Source of the DNA: a virus | Strand: one strand, 5' to 3' | DNA: 43,614 nt | Virus record (IMG/VR): IMGVR_UViG_3300020442_002649 | Location: 1 to 43,614 of that record | Shown here: positions 23,700 through 31,608 of the stretch, piece by piece | Layout of the letters: each line of letters opens with the position of its first letter | Numbering within the stretch: the first letter of the stretch is position 1 | Notes under the pieces: model-generated | What the model was told of the DNA's origin: nothing | Database searches by the model: none | Seen by the model: the letters and a program-made list of their open reading frames with translations, nothing else | Position numbers and translations under genes: made by a program

Positions 23700-24137
23700 T
23701 TAACCACGCCTGCCCTGATGAAATAGCTCTTTTTCTGTGATTACCCTAAATCCTATGCCTTTGGATTTTGCATACTTACCTGCGGCTTCCCATTTAGCCA
23801 TATTTAATACATATGAAGCTTGATTTTGTTTATTTTTTCCTAGATTTTCTCTTATTGCTTGTGTGCTTGGTTTTATTTCTATAAGTTCTACCTTATGTCT
23901 ACCTTTTTTATCTTTATATTGTATAAAAAAGTCTGGCACATATACAGTGGGCTTTCCAGTCAACGGACTTCTGTATGGAATCTTAATAGCTTCACTGGCC
24001 CAAGCCGCAATAGCTGGATTCTCATCACAAAATTTCATAAAATGAAATTCCCAACTTGATCTGTATGTTGGTGTTTTTTTACCTACATATTTTGCAGGAT
24101 TTTTACAATTATATTTGCCTTGGGCCCAACGCTTCAT
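23700..24137 (-). CDS. gp4: Head completion nuclease-like protein (gp4)
   Basis: This 145-aa protein (T4 gp4 150 aa) has CKNPAKYVGKKTPTYRSSWEF, then FMKFCDENPAIAAWASEAIKIPY, the typical opening of gp4/gp50 head completion proteins. VYVPDFFIQYKDKKG and ELIEIKPSTQ follow, giving a PD...E-x-K arrangement of the PD-(D/E)XK nuclease fold. NMAKWEAAGKYAKSKGIGFRVIT closes the domain. gp4 acts after packaging, stabilising filled heads before tail joining. Its ATG is close behind the stop of the 123-aa gene, so the two are likely co-translated. Confidence 0.88.
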   Translation of the reverse strand: MKRWAQGKYNCKNPAKYVGKKTPTYRSSWEFHFMKFCDENPAIAAWASEAIKIPYRSPLTGKPTVYVPDFFIQYKDKKGRHKVELIEIKPSTQAIRENLGKNKQNQASYVLNMAKWEAAGKYAKSKGIGFRVITEKELFHQGRRG

Positions 24138-24140
24138 TGG

Positions 24141-24512
24141 TTACCCCATAATGTTTCTTGACTCTAACGGTTTTTGTTCTTGTTTTACCCTAAATCCTAA
24201 AGTGCTTATTTTTTGTCTGTTGAAGTTTAGTATTTGTGCTACAACAACGCTCAGTTGTACTCGTTCTAAACCCTTTAGCGTGTCTAATAATTCAAAAACT
24301 TTTACTCCGTCAATTTTAGCCTGTTGCAATAATATAGATCCTGTGGATTTTGCCGCTGATTTATCAAATCCTTTGTTTTCTAAAAATCCTACAACTGCAT
24401 CTACATCATTGCTAGGAAATTCTAACTGATAACCGTAGTATGAATTGAAATATCTTTTGACAGGATCTGCACTGTCTGTATCTGGTTTTGTTGGTAAATT
24501 AATTTGGGCCAT
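24141..24512 (-). CDS. Conserved phage protein, unknown function
   Basis: The 123-aa protein begins MAQINLPTKPD and has PVKRYFNSYYGYQLEFPSND, VGFLENKGFDKSAAKSTGS and FELLDTLKGLERVQLSVVV. It is a compact helical domain that I recall from marine T4-like genomes without an assigned role. GAGGAG lies five bases before the ATG. It sits between a tail-tube-like protein and gp4 in a late unit, so it is probably structural or an assembly factor. No catalytic residues are apparent. Confidence 0.6.
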   Translation of the reverse strand: MAQINLPTKPDTDSADPVKRYFNSYYGYQLEFPSNDVDAVVGFLENKGFDKSAAKSTGSILLQQAKIDGVKVFELLDTLKGLERVQLSVVVAQILNFNRQKISTLGFRVKQEQKPLESRNIMG

Positions 24513-24514
24513 TT

Positions 24515-25696
24515 TTACTCCTCTGGGAACGGTCCATCTGCTGTGTTTGCACTTGAAGCTGATGAGCTTGAAGTAGATGCACCACTGCCTCCAGCATTAC
24601 TTAACAAACTTGCTCCACCTACCAAAGCCGCCGCGGCCGCTATTGTGCTTGCACCACCGCCACCACCGCCTTTTGGAAATGCAACTCCTGCAACTCCACT
24701 AACATCTATGCCTGTTGTTTGTCCAATAGCATCAACAGCTGAACCTAAGAGTTCGCCGCCGATTCCCGATGATGTCAAAGCACCTCCGTTTTTCAAAACG
24801 TTTGCCGCATTTAAAACTGTACCAAAACTTACATTACCTCCGGATATGTCATCTAACACTCCCATACCACCTGCAAGTACTCCACCAACTCCTAATAGAC
24901 TTGCGGCACCACCACCTGATATTGAAATTGGACTAGGCGTTTTATCATAATGCTCAACACCAAATCCTTTTGGACTTCCATTTTTAATAGGCCCTCTACT
25001 GTAGTGTACCGTTTCGTATTCTAAAGTCATTAAGTTTGCAACAGGATCACTTGCTGAATTATCCATGGTGTCATGTTGCCAACTTGCAATTATAGGATTT
25101 ACAAGTGTCATTGACGTGTATCTTTTTCTTGACATTTGACTGATTGTAATACTGTTAAAAAACGGAGCAAAGCTGTCGTTGTCAAAACCATATCTATATT
25201 GTTTGGCTCCAAACTGTGTGCCTCTGTTATAAGCATATTGTTTTATTGTAGGATCAACACTGCCATCTGGTTGTACTTTTGTATAGTTTCCGTCTCTATA
25301 ATAATATCTATAATATGCTTCCCACATTGCTGTTGTAACACCGTAGGAATCATCATGAAATTGAATAGTTACAGGATTGTAATCAATCCTTTTTTGCACA
25401 ATTCTTTTCCTATTGTACTGATGCTTTACATCAGTTTGAATATTAAATTGTGGTAAAGTAACAGATTTAACTAACATGTTTAATTCGTTAATATGCTTTT
25501 GTGCAAGTTGAGGTATTACAGCAGAAGCACCAGAATTAATGTTAAAAGAAACGTGATAAAGAAATTTTACTTTAGGAGATAATCTATGACTGTCGTCAAC
25601 ATATAGTCTAGCACCGTGTTGATAGTCAGCAAGATTCCCTTTTGGATTCAATGCACCTGATGCTAAATTATCTAAAAAGCCATTTAAGAAACTCAT
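24515..25696 (-). CDS. Tail-tube/baseplate-like structural protein
   Basis: The 393-aa protein has an N-terminal domain of about 250 residues with VKSVTLPQFNIQTDVKHQYN, VTIQFHDDSYGVTTAMWEAYY and YTSMTLVNPIIASWQHDTM. The P-x-F/Y, beta-strand, W-x-x-Y-Y-R-Y-Y and final strand pattern is that of tail-tube-fold proteins (gp19, gp48 and gp54 types). The C-terminal 140 residues are Gly/Ala/Ser-rich and end with a serine-rich tail, as in T4 gp54. A tube initiator or cap at the baseplate is likely, but which T4 protein it replaces is not clear. AGGAG six bases before the ATG; late motif 19 bases before it. Confidence 0.6.
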   Translation of the reverse strand: MSFLNGFLDNLASGALNPKGNLADYQHGARLYVDDSHRLSPKVKFLYHVSFNINSGASAVIPQLAQKHINELNMLVKSVTLPQFNIQTDVKHQYNRKRIVQKRIDYNPVTIQFHDDSYGVTTAMWEAYYRYYYRDGNYTKVQPDGSVDPTIKQYAYNRGTQFGAKQYRYGFDNDSFAPFFNSITISQMSRKRYTSMTLVNPIIASWQHDTMDNSASDPVANLMTLEYETVHYSRGPIKNGSPKGFGVEHYDKTPSPISISGGGAASLLGVGGVLAGGMGVLDDISGGNVSFGTVLNAANVLKNGGALTSSGIGGELLGSAVDAIGQTTGIDVSGVAGVAFPKGGGGGGASTIAAAAALVGGASLLSNAGGSGASTSSSSASSANTADGPFPEE

Positions 25697-25715
25697 ACGT
25701 ATCTCCTATATACAG

Positions 25716-25723
25716 TATTTATC
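25716..25723 (-). promoter_or_regulatory. Late-promoter motif (GATAAATA)
   Basis: GATAAATA on the minus strand ends 19 bases before the ATG of the tail-tube-like gene, with AGGAG in between. It directly follows an intrinsic terminator, so the tail-tube-like gene begins a new transcription unit. Confidence 0.7.
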
Positions 25724-25757
25724 TTATAGAATTAAGTGGGTATATTATTAAAGCCAT

Positions 25758-25780
25758 AAAAAAAGGGCCCGTAGGCCCTT
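25758..25780 (-). terminator. Intrinsic terminator after gp19
   Basis: On the minus strand AAGGGCC and GGCCCTT form a 7-bp stem with a TACG tetraloop, followed by seven T (complement of the A-run at 25758-25764). It lies about 20 bases after the gp19 stop and would end the gp18-gp19 transcript. Confidence 0.9.
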
Positions 25781-25799
25781 AATTTAATTTTGTTTCTGA

Positions 25800-26429
25800 T
25801 TAAGTAGATCCGCCGCCAGTAATTGCAGTGTTTATAGTTCTGCCAATTGCTGTACCTATTCCAGTTCCTTGTGGAGTCTGGATTGCGTTATCGTATCTAA
25901 TAGATAATGTTGTTGTTACAACTTCTGATGTTGCGTAGTTTAATGAATTGTAGTTTGCATTTTCTACGTAACAGCCATATAGTTCAAAAGTTTCTAGTAC
26001 ACCTGGAGTATTAGCACCGTTACCACCATCAAGAATTTCAATTCTAGTTACAAACTTGTAATCACTTCCAGATGCCGCACCGGACATTTCAAAGAAATCA
26101 AATTGTTTCTGTAACTGCTCACCAACAAGTTTTTGCACGTTGTTGCTAACATCTTCACGTAGGTTAAGCGTAATTGGCTCCCAAGTATGTTTACCTGCAA
26201 GAAATACTCTCGAGTTGTAAATGTCAACAGTCATTTGATCGAACGATACGTTTGGTCTTGTAACATCCATAACCTGTTTTGTAAGTTCAGTTGTTGGACT
26301 TGATACTCCGAAGTTTTCCAGCGATACCCTAAAACGGTATTGCAGTTTGGGCATCAACAGACCTTGATTTGATGCACTTGCATTACTATCTAGCGGTACT
26401 GTTAATCTTGAAAGTGTTGAAATTGCCAT
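25800..26429 (-). CDS. gp19: Tail tube protein (gp19)
   Basis: The 209-aa protein (T4 gp19 163 aa) has KLQYRFRVSLENFG, TKQVMDVTRPNVSFDQMTVD, WEPITLNLREDVSNNVQKLV and YVENANYNSLNYATSEVVTTTLSIRYDNA. This is the order of strands seen in T4-like tail tubes. It polymerises inside the contractile sheath and forms the DNA channel. A glycine-rich C-terminus is added relative to T4. AGGAG lies six bases before the ATG, and a late motif 19 bases before it. The gene directly follows the sheath gene as in T4. Confidence 0.93.
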   Translation of the reverse strand: MAISTLSRLTVPLDSNASASNQGLLMPKLQYRFRVSLENFGVSSPTTELTKQVMDVTRPNVSFDQMTVDIYNSRVFLAGKHTWEPITLNLREDVSNNVQKLVGEQLQKQFDFFEMSGAASGSDYKFVTRIEILDGGNGANTPGVLETFELYGCYVENANYNSLNYATSEVVTTTLSIRYDNAIQTPQGTGIGTAIGRTINTAITGGGST

Positions 26430-26448
26430 TCTATGCTCCTATTACTTT

Positions 26449-26456
26449 TATTTATC
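26449..26456 (-). promoter_or_regulatory. Late-promoter motif (GATAAATA) of gp19
   Basis: GATAAATA on the minus strand in the 30-base gap after gp18 ends 19 bases before the gp19 ATG, the same spacing as upstream of the tail-tube-like gene. It would give extra gp19 transcripts, useful for a protein needed in many copies. Confidence 0.7.
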
Positions 26457-26459
26457 CGT

Positions 26460-29400
26460 TTATAGTCCCGCTATCTCTCCAGTGTTTTTAAGTCTCAGTG
26501 GAATGTAAATAAATTCCACAGCCTTCACTGGCTCAATCGCGATATCAACGTATAGTTCATTTCTGTCTATTCTAGCTGGTGTGTTATTTGATTCATCACA
26601 AACAACTAGGAAGTCATATAATGCTCTTTGTGAAACAAGTTCAAGCATTAAGCTATCAACCTGTGCCTTGATTTCATCACGAGTGATTTTATCATTTGGT
26701 TCAAAGATATATGGTTTCGCAAGTTTCTTAAGTTGTGATCTCAAGTAAATTACCAAACGTGCCACGTTAATTCTATCCAAAGCACTTGCATTTCTTGCTC
26801 TAGTCTTTTGACCAAAGTTAACAAGACCTGCACCTGTTAAGAATGTAATTGGGTTAACATTAAGTGAATAAAGTGTATCACGTTGTCCTTCATTTAACGC
26901 AATTGATTTAAATTCACCTTCTGCATCAACAAATCCTGAAGCACTTGCATTTGTAATACCACCACGTCTTGTTCCTGCTGGTGCAAACCATGGAAACGAA
27001 ACTTGATCGCTTAATGCTAATGTTCTAAGAATACCGTGACTTGGTGGAACAACTACATTGTTACCTGCATTGTCGCTTGTAAACAAGCTCGGATAAAACA
27101 CACCTAAGTACTCATCTCTAGAAACAAGTCCTCTGTCGTTATCTTCAACTGCAAGGTTAACGTTGTTACCCCAGTCATTAATTGTTGTTGCATCTGATTT
27201 CAATCTAACCGGTGAATCTCCAACGATAAATGCAGTTAAGCCTCTATCATTGTTAAGTGCAATCATTTCACCAATTAATTCAGGATAACTTGGACACGCC
27301 ATAACGTTGAACAGTCTTGATTCGTCATCTCTAATATCTTGGTTACTGTTAACCATTGCTTGTAGAGCTTGAACAATTACTTTACGTTGAGCTTTACGTC
27401 CAAAGCTACCTGCGCCATCTGGCTGGTTAGCTGATTCAGTTACCCATCTGTGTGGATAATATGTTGCTTGGCTTTCGTCCATTCTAACGTTTGTTGCAGT
27501 AAGATCTACATGATTACGTACAAATTTCTTAACGTTAAATCCAGAACGTCTTAAGTTCCATAATAACATGCCTTTTGGATATAATGCTGGATCTGGAGCG
27601 TCAGTATCTAAATGATCACTTACTAATAATTCAGCAATAGTTCCACTTGGTGCCGCTGTTGCAGTACCACCACTTGTACCAAATCTAGCATCAGCAAATA
27701 AAATACCATCTTCAGTAGTTTGATCTGCTTCATCTAATGCAATCCATTTTGCAAGGTCTGCATTGTATTTGTGTACTTGTGGATAATTTTCCAAGTCAGC
27801 AGTTGAAATCCAAAGGTCACCTGTTACCAAAGGAGTTGTATCTGATTGCTGTGTAGGCTCAGTAGCACTTACAATCGGTCCTGCTGGATCAGCGGATGCA
27901 TATACGTTTGCGTAACCTTTCCATGTAGTTCCGTTGTGTACCATGATGTCTACTTCATCAACAATTGAGCTGTACCATAATCTACCATCTGTTGTTAATG
28001 CAGTTGGAGCATTTGGTCCTGCTGTGTATGTTAAGATCTTCCAGTTTGAAGCATGGAAGTCTGAAGCAGTATCACCTGCTGGTGCTGTGTAAAGGTTTGC
28101 AGTTCCTAGTTTTGTAGTATAGTTATATGCCGCAAATCCTGCGTTAGCAAAACCATTACTTGTATCTTTAATACGGATTTCTCCACCATCATTATGTGAA
28201 ATAACAACTCTGTTGCTTGCATCAACACTTGCAACAATGTTAGTAAATCCGTGTGCATTGATTGAATTTGCCATTGCATCAGCATCGCTTGCCGCTCCTG
28301 TTGCAACAAATGATAACGATACATGAGCGTCCATAGCCGCCTGTCCAACTTTGCTTTCTGCCATTGTATAGTTAAATGTGCCTGACGCAAAAGTACTTGC
28401 TGTAATTGCACTTGATGTAATTGTAGTAGCACCCGAAGCGTTTCTTGCAAAAATTGTAAAATCAAACTCTTCATTTTCTGCTAATGAAGTGTGTGCTTGA
28501 ATGTATAAAGAACCAACTGCAAGATTAATTCCGCCACCGGACTTATCTAAATTGTAAAGTGCCTCATGATGTGATCTGTAAACCGGTGCTGGTTTATCTT
28601 CCCAAAGTTTAGTAGTTGAGTTCCAAACTTTAGCTTTGTAATTTGCACCTAAGTTTGCATCTGTAGTTTTAAACCAAACAGAACCTGAAGGTCTTGATTT
28701 TGTATCTGCTGTTTTAAACTCAGGTACGCTTGTGTGCGGTTTAATTTCTAATGCCGGAGCATAATAAGTACCAGCTGTGATACCAATATCAGCTAACAAT
28801 GTACCTGATGCACCTGCTGAAATAGCAATAGCACCGTCATCGTCTGTTGATCCATCTGTAGTTGAACTTCCGTCACTATAAATGTAAATCTTACCATCAA
28901 CAACACCCGCTGTTACACCTGTAATGCCAGCATCATTAATTGATGTTGCCAAATTAGCCATTGTTGTTCCAGATAAAGTAACAGTAGTTTGGTTAATGAC
29001 TATTGTATGTCCGTTTGTTAAGGTTGCGTTTGCAGTTGAACCTTGGATAGTTGGCCAACTTTTTACCCAGTCAGCTGTTCCTACTTTTACCCAAGCACCG
29101 CTTGTGTTCTTGTAAAATACCTTGTTTAACGTAGTAGTTGTTACTACAGCATAATCGCCTACCTGCCCTACGGATCCTTTTGGTAATCCTGAGCTTGTTT
29201 CACCTACCTGTTGTGAAACGTTTGATATTACTAATGGAACTTTATTAGTGAATGACTGTCCACCAGTAACAGTTGCCGCGTTTCCGTTCCATTCAAATAT
29301 ACCAAATTTTGTTAATGCTGTATCAAACCAATACGTACCGTTTGCTGGAGCCGCCGCCGGAGCACTTGAACTTGGCTCAATTTCGCCTAAGTCTATATCT

Positions 29401-29735
29401 GCTCTTGCTACGAATGCTCTGTTACTTACGCCTAAATATGAGTAAGCCGCTTGTAAACCATATTCGTTAAGCTCTCCTCCGTTAACCGGATTGTTGTTGA
29501 CATCTGTTTGGAAAATTGGATCTCCAAATGTGTCTGATAAATCTCTTTGTGATGTAATTAAGAAAGGTACACCTGCGTTTGCTTTTGTTGTCCCTCTTGC
29601 TGTTCCTGTTCCCGCCGCGTTTGTTTTGTCTTGTTTAGACGCAACAAATATCATAGGCGTAGTACCCGGTTCAGCTGGTGTGTAAAAACTTTCGTCGATT
29701 ACACTAACCTGTACTCCTGGTGATATTAATGCCAT
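26460..29735 (-). CDS. gp18: Oversized contractile tail sheath protein (gp18)
   Basis: From the ATG at 29735 (AGGAG eight bases upstream) the product is 1091 aa against 659 in T4. The N-terminus MALISPGVQVSVIDESFYTP and the C-terminal about 390 residues (FNVKKFVRN..., YLGVFYPSLF, NPITFLTGAGLVNFGQKTR, FLVVCDESNNTPARIDRNEL) are conserved sheath sequence. Between them lie about 580 residues of beta-rich insertion. It holds four G-x-x-W-F/Y/I-x-T/S motifs (near 135, 352, 583 and 640), each followed by an N/D-G-x-x-W-type element, and stretches resembling surface-exposed Ig-like domains. The frame is open 30 codons upstream to an ATG at 29825, but that part is promoter and leader. Confidence 0.93.
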   Translation of the reverse strand: MALISPGVQVSVIDESFYTPAEPGTTPMIFVASKQDKTNAAGTGTARGTTKANAGVPFLITSQRDLSDTFGDPIFQTDVNNNPVNGGELNEYGLQAAYSYLGVSNRAFVARADIDLGEIEPSSSAPAAAPANGTYWFDTALTKFGIFEWNGNAATVTGGQSFTNKVPLVISNVSQQVGETSSGLPKGSVGQVGDYAVVTTTTLNKVFYKNTSGAWVKVGTADWVKSWPTIQGSTANATLTNGHTIVINQTTVTLSGTTMANLATSINDAGITGVTAGVVDGKIYIYSDGSSTTDGSTDDDGAIAISAGASGTLLADIGITAGTYYAPALEIKPHTSVPEFKTADTKSRPSGSVWFKTTDANLGANYKAKVWNSTTKLWEDKPAPVYRSHHEALYNLDKSGGGINLAVGSLYIQAHTSLAENEEFDFTIFARNASGATTITSSAITASTFASGTFNYTMAESKVGQAAMDAHVSLSFVATGAASDADAMANSINAHGFTNIVASVDASNRVVISHNDGGEIRIKDTSNGFANAGFAAYNYTTKLGTANLYTAPAGDTASDFHASNWKILTYTAGPNAPTALTTDGRLWYSSIVDEVDIMVHNGTTWKGYANVYASADPAGPIVSATEPTQQSDTTPLVTGDLWISTADLENYPQVHKYNADLAKWIALDEADQTTEDGILFADARFGTSGGTATAAPSGTIAELLVSDHLDTDAPDPALYPKGMLLWNLRRSGFNVKKFVRNHVDLTATNVRMDESQATYYPHRWVTESANQPDGAGSFGRKAQRKVIVQALQAMVNSNQDIRDDESRLFNVMACPSYPELIGEMIALNNDRGLTAFIVGDSPVRLKSDATTINDWGNNVNLAVEDNDRGLVSRDEYLGVFYPSLFTSDNAGNNVVVPPSHGILRTLALSDQVSFPWFAPAGTRRGGITNASASGFVDAEGEFKSIALNEGQRDTLYSLNVNPITFLTGAGLVNFGQKTRARNASALDRINVARLVIYLRSQLKKLAKPYIFEPNDKITRDEIKAQVDSLMLELVSQRALYDFLVVCDESNNTPARIDRNELYVDIAIEPVKAVEFIYIPLRLKNTGEIAGL

Positions 29736-29770
29736 TTTAAGTTCTCCTGTAATATAACAACTGTTAAAAG

Positions 29771-29778
29771 TATTTATA
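29771..29778 (-). promoter_or_regulatory. Late-promoter motif (TATAAATA) of gp18
   Basis: A perfect TATAAATA on the minus strand ends 35 bases before the gp18 ATG, leaving a leader of about 28 bases with AGGAG. It is one of two exact T4 late consensus matches noted in the window and starts the sheath-tube unit ended by the terminator at 25758. Confidence 0.8.
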
Positions 29779-29845
29779 CGAAATTTGAAAAATCTCCCTG
29801 GAAAACACCTAAGAAAAGGGGGCAAAAAGGTATGCTAAATACCAT

Positions 29846-30181
29846 ATGCGTCCGTTATGTGATTATTGTAAGCAAAGACCTGCCGCTGTTAATTATAAAA
29901 AAGGCGGAAAGGTATACTATCGCAAACAATGCGAAACTTGTTTGCACAACGGTAAAGGACATGGAATACCTAGTTGGTTTAAAGCTGGTTATCGCATGAA
30001 ACAAGAATGTGATAAGTGTGGCTTTAAGGGTACCAAGGAACAGTTTAATGTCTACCATATAGATGGACACTTAAAAAATGTTCACATATCTAATCTTAAA
30101 ACAATTTGTGCTAACTGCCAACGTGTTTTGCAGAAGCAAGGCGTAAAGTGGAAGCAAGGCGACCTTGTACCTGACTTTTAA
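29846..30181 (+). CDS. HNH-type zinc-binding protein
   Basis: The 111-aa protein has two CxxC pairs early (CDYC and CETC), a third pair in CDKCGF, then YHIDGHLKNVHISNLKTICANCQ. That is the H-x-D-G...N-L-x-x-x-C-x-x-C layout of small HNH nuclease folds with structural zinc. HNH proteins beside terminase or structural genes often assist packaging; free-standing homing enzymes are the alternative. It is the only plus-strand gene between 478 and 31560. Its last 71 bases overlap the 3' end of the oppositely oriented dNMP kinase gene. No ribosome-binding site is clear; GCTAAATA lies four bases before the ATG. Confidence 0.75.
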   Translation: MRPLCDYCKQRPAAVNYKKGGKVYYRKQCETCLHNGKGHGIPSWFKAGYRMKQECDKCGFKGTKEQFNVYHIDGHLKNVHISNLKTICANCQRVLQKQGVKWKQGDLVPDF

Positions 30182-30737
30182 GATCTTCAATAGTTCCTTC
30201 ATTGTATATGTTATGATCAAACGAAACTTTAGCCCAACGCCATTCGCTTGGATGAACATCTGTAGGCTCAATATCTAGATCTACATATTGTCTAAACCAT
30301 AAAGGATCTGGACCTCTTTTTACACACCAAACTTTTCCGTTCATTCCCTTTAAAATATCAGCTTCATTTGTAAAGCGAACATCAGGAATAACAAAATTTG
30401 TGTCTGGATTATCAATTATCTTCTTTTTAACAAAGCTAACCCACACGCCATCAAAAAAACCATTACGCATACAGTCAGTACCAAACTCTTGTAAAACCAA
30501 TCTAGGAGTTATTTTGCGTCCTGTTTCTTTGCTCCAGAAAGTATCTTCTTGTTCTCTCCAAAATCTGCTTTCTGATGTTTCACCTTCTAGCATTTCTCTG
30601 TCCCAATCAAACAGAACAGAAACAGCGTCTTTCAATTTATCTGCAAAACTTATTTTTTGAAATCCATGTTCATCAACCAGAACATCTGCCACAGTACCTT
30701 TACCACTACCAATTAGTCCACAAATACCAATGATCAT
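30111..30737 (-). CDS. gp1: Deoxynucleoside monophosphate kinase (T4 gp1-like)
   Basis: The 208-aa protein has a P-loop IGICGLIGSGKGTVADVL at residues 3-20, then FQKISFADKLKDAVSVLFDWDREML, RLVLQEFGTDCMR and FVIPDVRFTNEADIL. This is the order of T4 gp1 (241 aa) dNMP kinases, which phosphorylate dNMPs released from host DNA for phage replication. AAGGA lies six bases before the ATG, and a strong sigma70-like promoter precedes it. The last 24 codons are antisense to the HNH gene, so the C-terminus may be a late extension beyond the usual end of the fold. Confidence 0.88.
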   Translation of the reverse strand: MIIGICGLIGSGKGTVADVLVDEHGFQKISFADKLKDAVSVLFDWDREMLEGETSESRFWREQEDTFWSKETGRKITPRLVLQEFGTDCMRNGFFDGVWVSFVKKKIIDNPDTNFVIPDVRFTNEADILKGMNGKVWCVKRGPDPLWFRQYVDLDIEPTDVHPSEWRWAKVSFDHNIYNEGTIEDLKSQVQGRLASTLRLASAKHVGS

Positions 30738-30762
30738 AATGAATCCTTATATGCTATTAATT

Positions 30763-30791
30763 AGTATACAAGATTATTTTGTGTTTGTCAA
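30763..30791 (-). promoter_or_regulatory. Sigma70-like promoter of the dNMP kinase gene
   Basis: On the minus strand TTGACA (30786-30791), a 17-base spacer and TATACT (30763-30768) match the bacterial consensus with one mismatch. It shares CTTGACA with the promoter at 467-495. The leader is about 20 bases and contains AAGGA before the ATG at 30737. An early nucleotide-metabolism gene is a sensible target. Confidence 0.75.
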
Positions 30792-30798
30792 GTGGATT

Positions 30799-31560
30799 TT
30801 AGCCAATTGTGAAGCCGTAGCCTTGACCGCCTGAAACATTTGTTTGTACATCTGCTTCTAGTTTATCAATTTCTGCTTGTGCTTCTGCTTTGAGTGCATC
30901 ACCATTTAAACTGGATCCGCCCTGGGGACCTGCTATAGTTGCAAATTTGGATCTTGCTTCGCCTAGCATATACTTACACTTTGCGAGTGTATAATCTTTG
31001 ATCCATTGTTTTGCAAGATAATCATTTAGTAGCTCACTGTCTGGTCTATAATTATAACACATCAATAGTAAATCTTCTTCTGCTCTAATCCTTTGTAAGA
31101 CGGTAAGTTTTTTAGTTGCTGTGTTCCATGTAAATTCAATAAATGATCCAAACATTCGTCCTACTAATTCTTGATAACTTGCAAACATATTGTACGTTGC
31201 AAGCCCTCCCATATTTGAACTTGCTAAAAGATATGTGTTCGTGTAAGCTAAATTAAATGGTTCAAAGAGTGTACCACCATCACCTCCGCCTGTACGTGAT
31301 CCTATTGATCTACGGAAAATTTTACGAACTTCTATTATTTCTGAAGGTAATGTATATTCGTTTTGATCAATTACCGTTGGCAGAGTTACATATGATTCTT
31401 CTACTGCGTTATCTGAACGCTGTCTAAACTTGTTTAATGCTGTATCTAAAGCAGTTTCATAATGCATAGGATCAAGCTCGACATCAATCATGCCTCCGCC
31501 TAGCATTGCTTCTACGTATTTGTAAACTTCTTGTTTTTGTGTGTTTAGATTTGTAGCCAT
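30799..31560 (-). CDS. gp13: Neck protein (gp13-like)
   Basis: The 253-aa protein opens MATNLNTQKQEVYKYVEAML and has GGMIDVELDPMHYETALDTAL, EESYVTLPTVIDQNEYTLP and YNYRPDSELLNDYLAKQWIKDYTLAKCKYMLG. I recognise this as the gp13-type head-closure protein of marine T4-like phages (T4 gp13 309 aa). It caps the filled head and binds gp14. AAGGA lies eight bases before the ATG. It is divergent from gp14, whose start is 48 bases away, whereas in T4 both are in one operon. The C-terminus is glycine-rich. Confidence 0.75.
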   Translation of the reverse strand: MATNLNTQKQEVYKYVEAMLGGGMIDVELDPMHYETALDTALNKFRQRSDNAVEESYVTLPTVIDQNEYTLPSEIIEVRKIFRRSIGSRTGGGDGGTLFEPFNLAYTNTYLLASSNMGGLATYNMFASYQELVGRMFGSFIEFTWNTATKKLTVLQRIRAEEDLLLMCYNYRPDSELLNDYLAKQWIKDYTLAKCKYMLGEARSKFATIAGPQGGSSLNGDALKAEAQAEIDKLEADVQTNVSGGQGYGFTIG

Positions 31561-31580
31561 ATGTTTGTTCCTTGCTATAC

Positions 31581-31600
31581 TATTTATGCTCTGATAAATA
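31581..31600. promoter_or_regulatory. Divergent pair of late-promoter motifs between gp13 and gp14
   Basis: CATAAATA on the minus strand (31581-31588) points to gp13 and ends 20 bases before its ATG. GATAAATA on the plus strand (31593-31600) points to gp14 and ends eight bases before its ATG. The motifs are four bases apart, so the two promoters would compete for the same polymerase footprint. The plus-strand one is the only promoter candidate seen for the 10-kb unit that includes the halogenases. Confidence 0.65.
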
Positions 31601-31608
31601 CTTACGTT

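Noticed and set aside
24504-24950. 148-codon plus-strand frame opposite the tail-tube-like gene
   Set aside because: It mirrors the Gly/Ala/Ser-rich C-terminus on the minus strand; no start signal and biased Pro/Ala composition.
29736-29825. In-frame upstream extension of gp18 to 29825
   Set aside because: It crosses the TATAAATA late motif and the ribosome-binding site; MALISPGVQV is the conserved sheath start.
31561-31608. Longer gp14 starting at 31561
   Set aside because: The added codons span both divergent late-promoter motifs, and homologues start at MPR.
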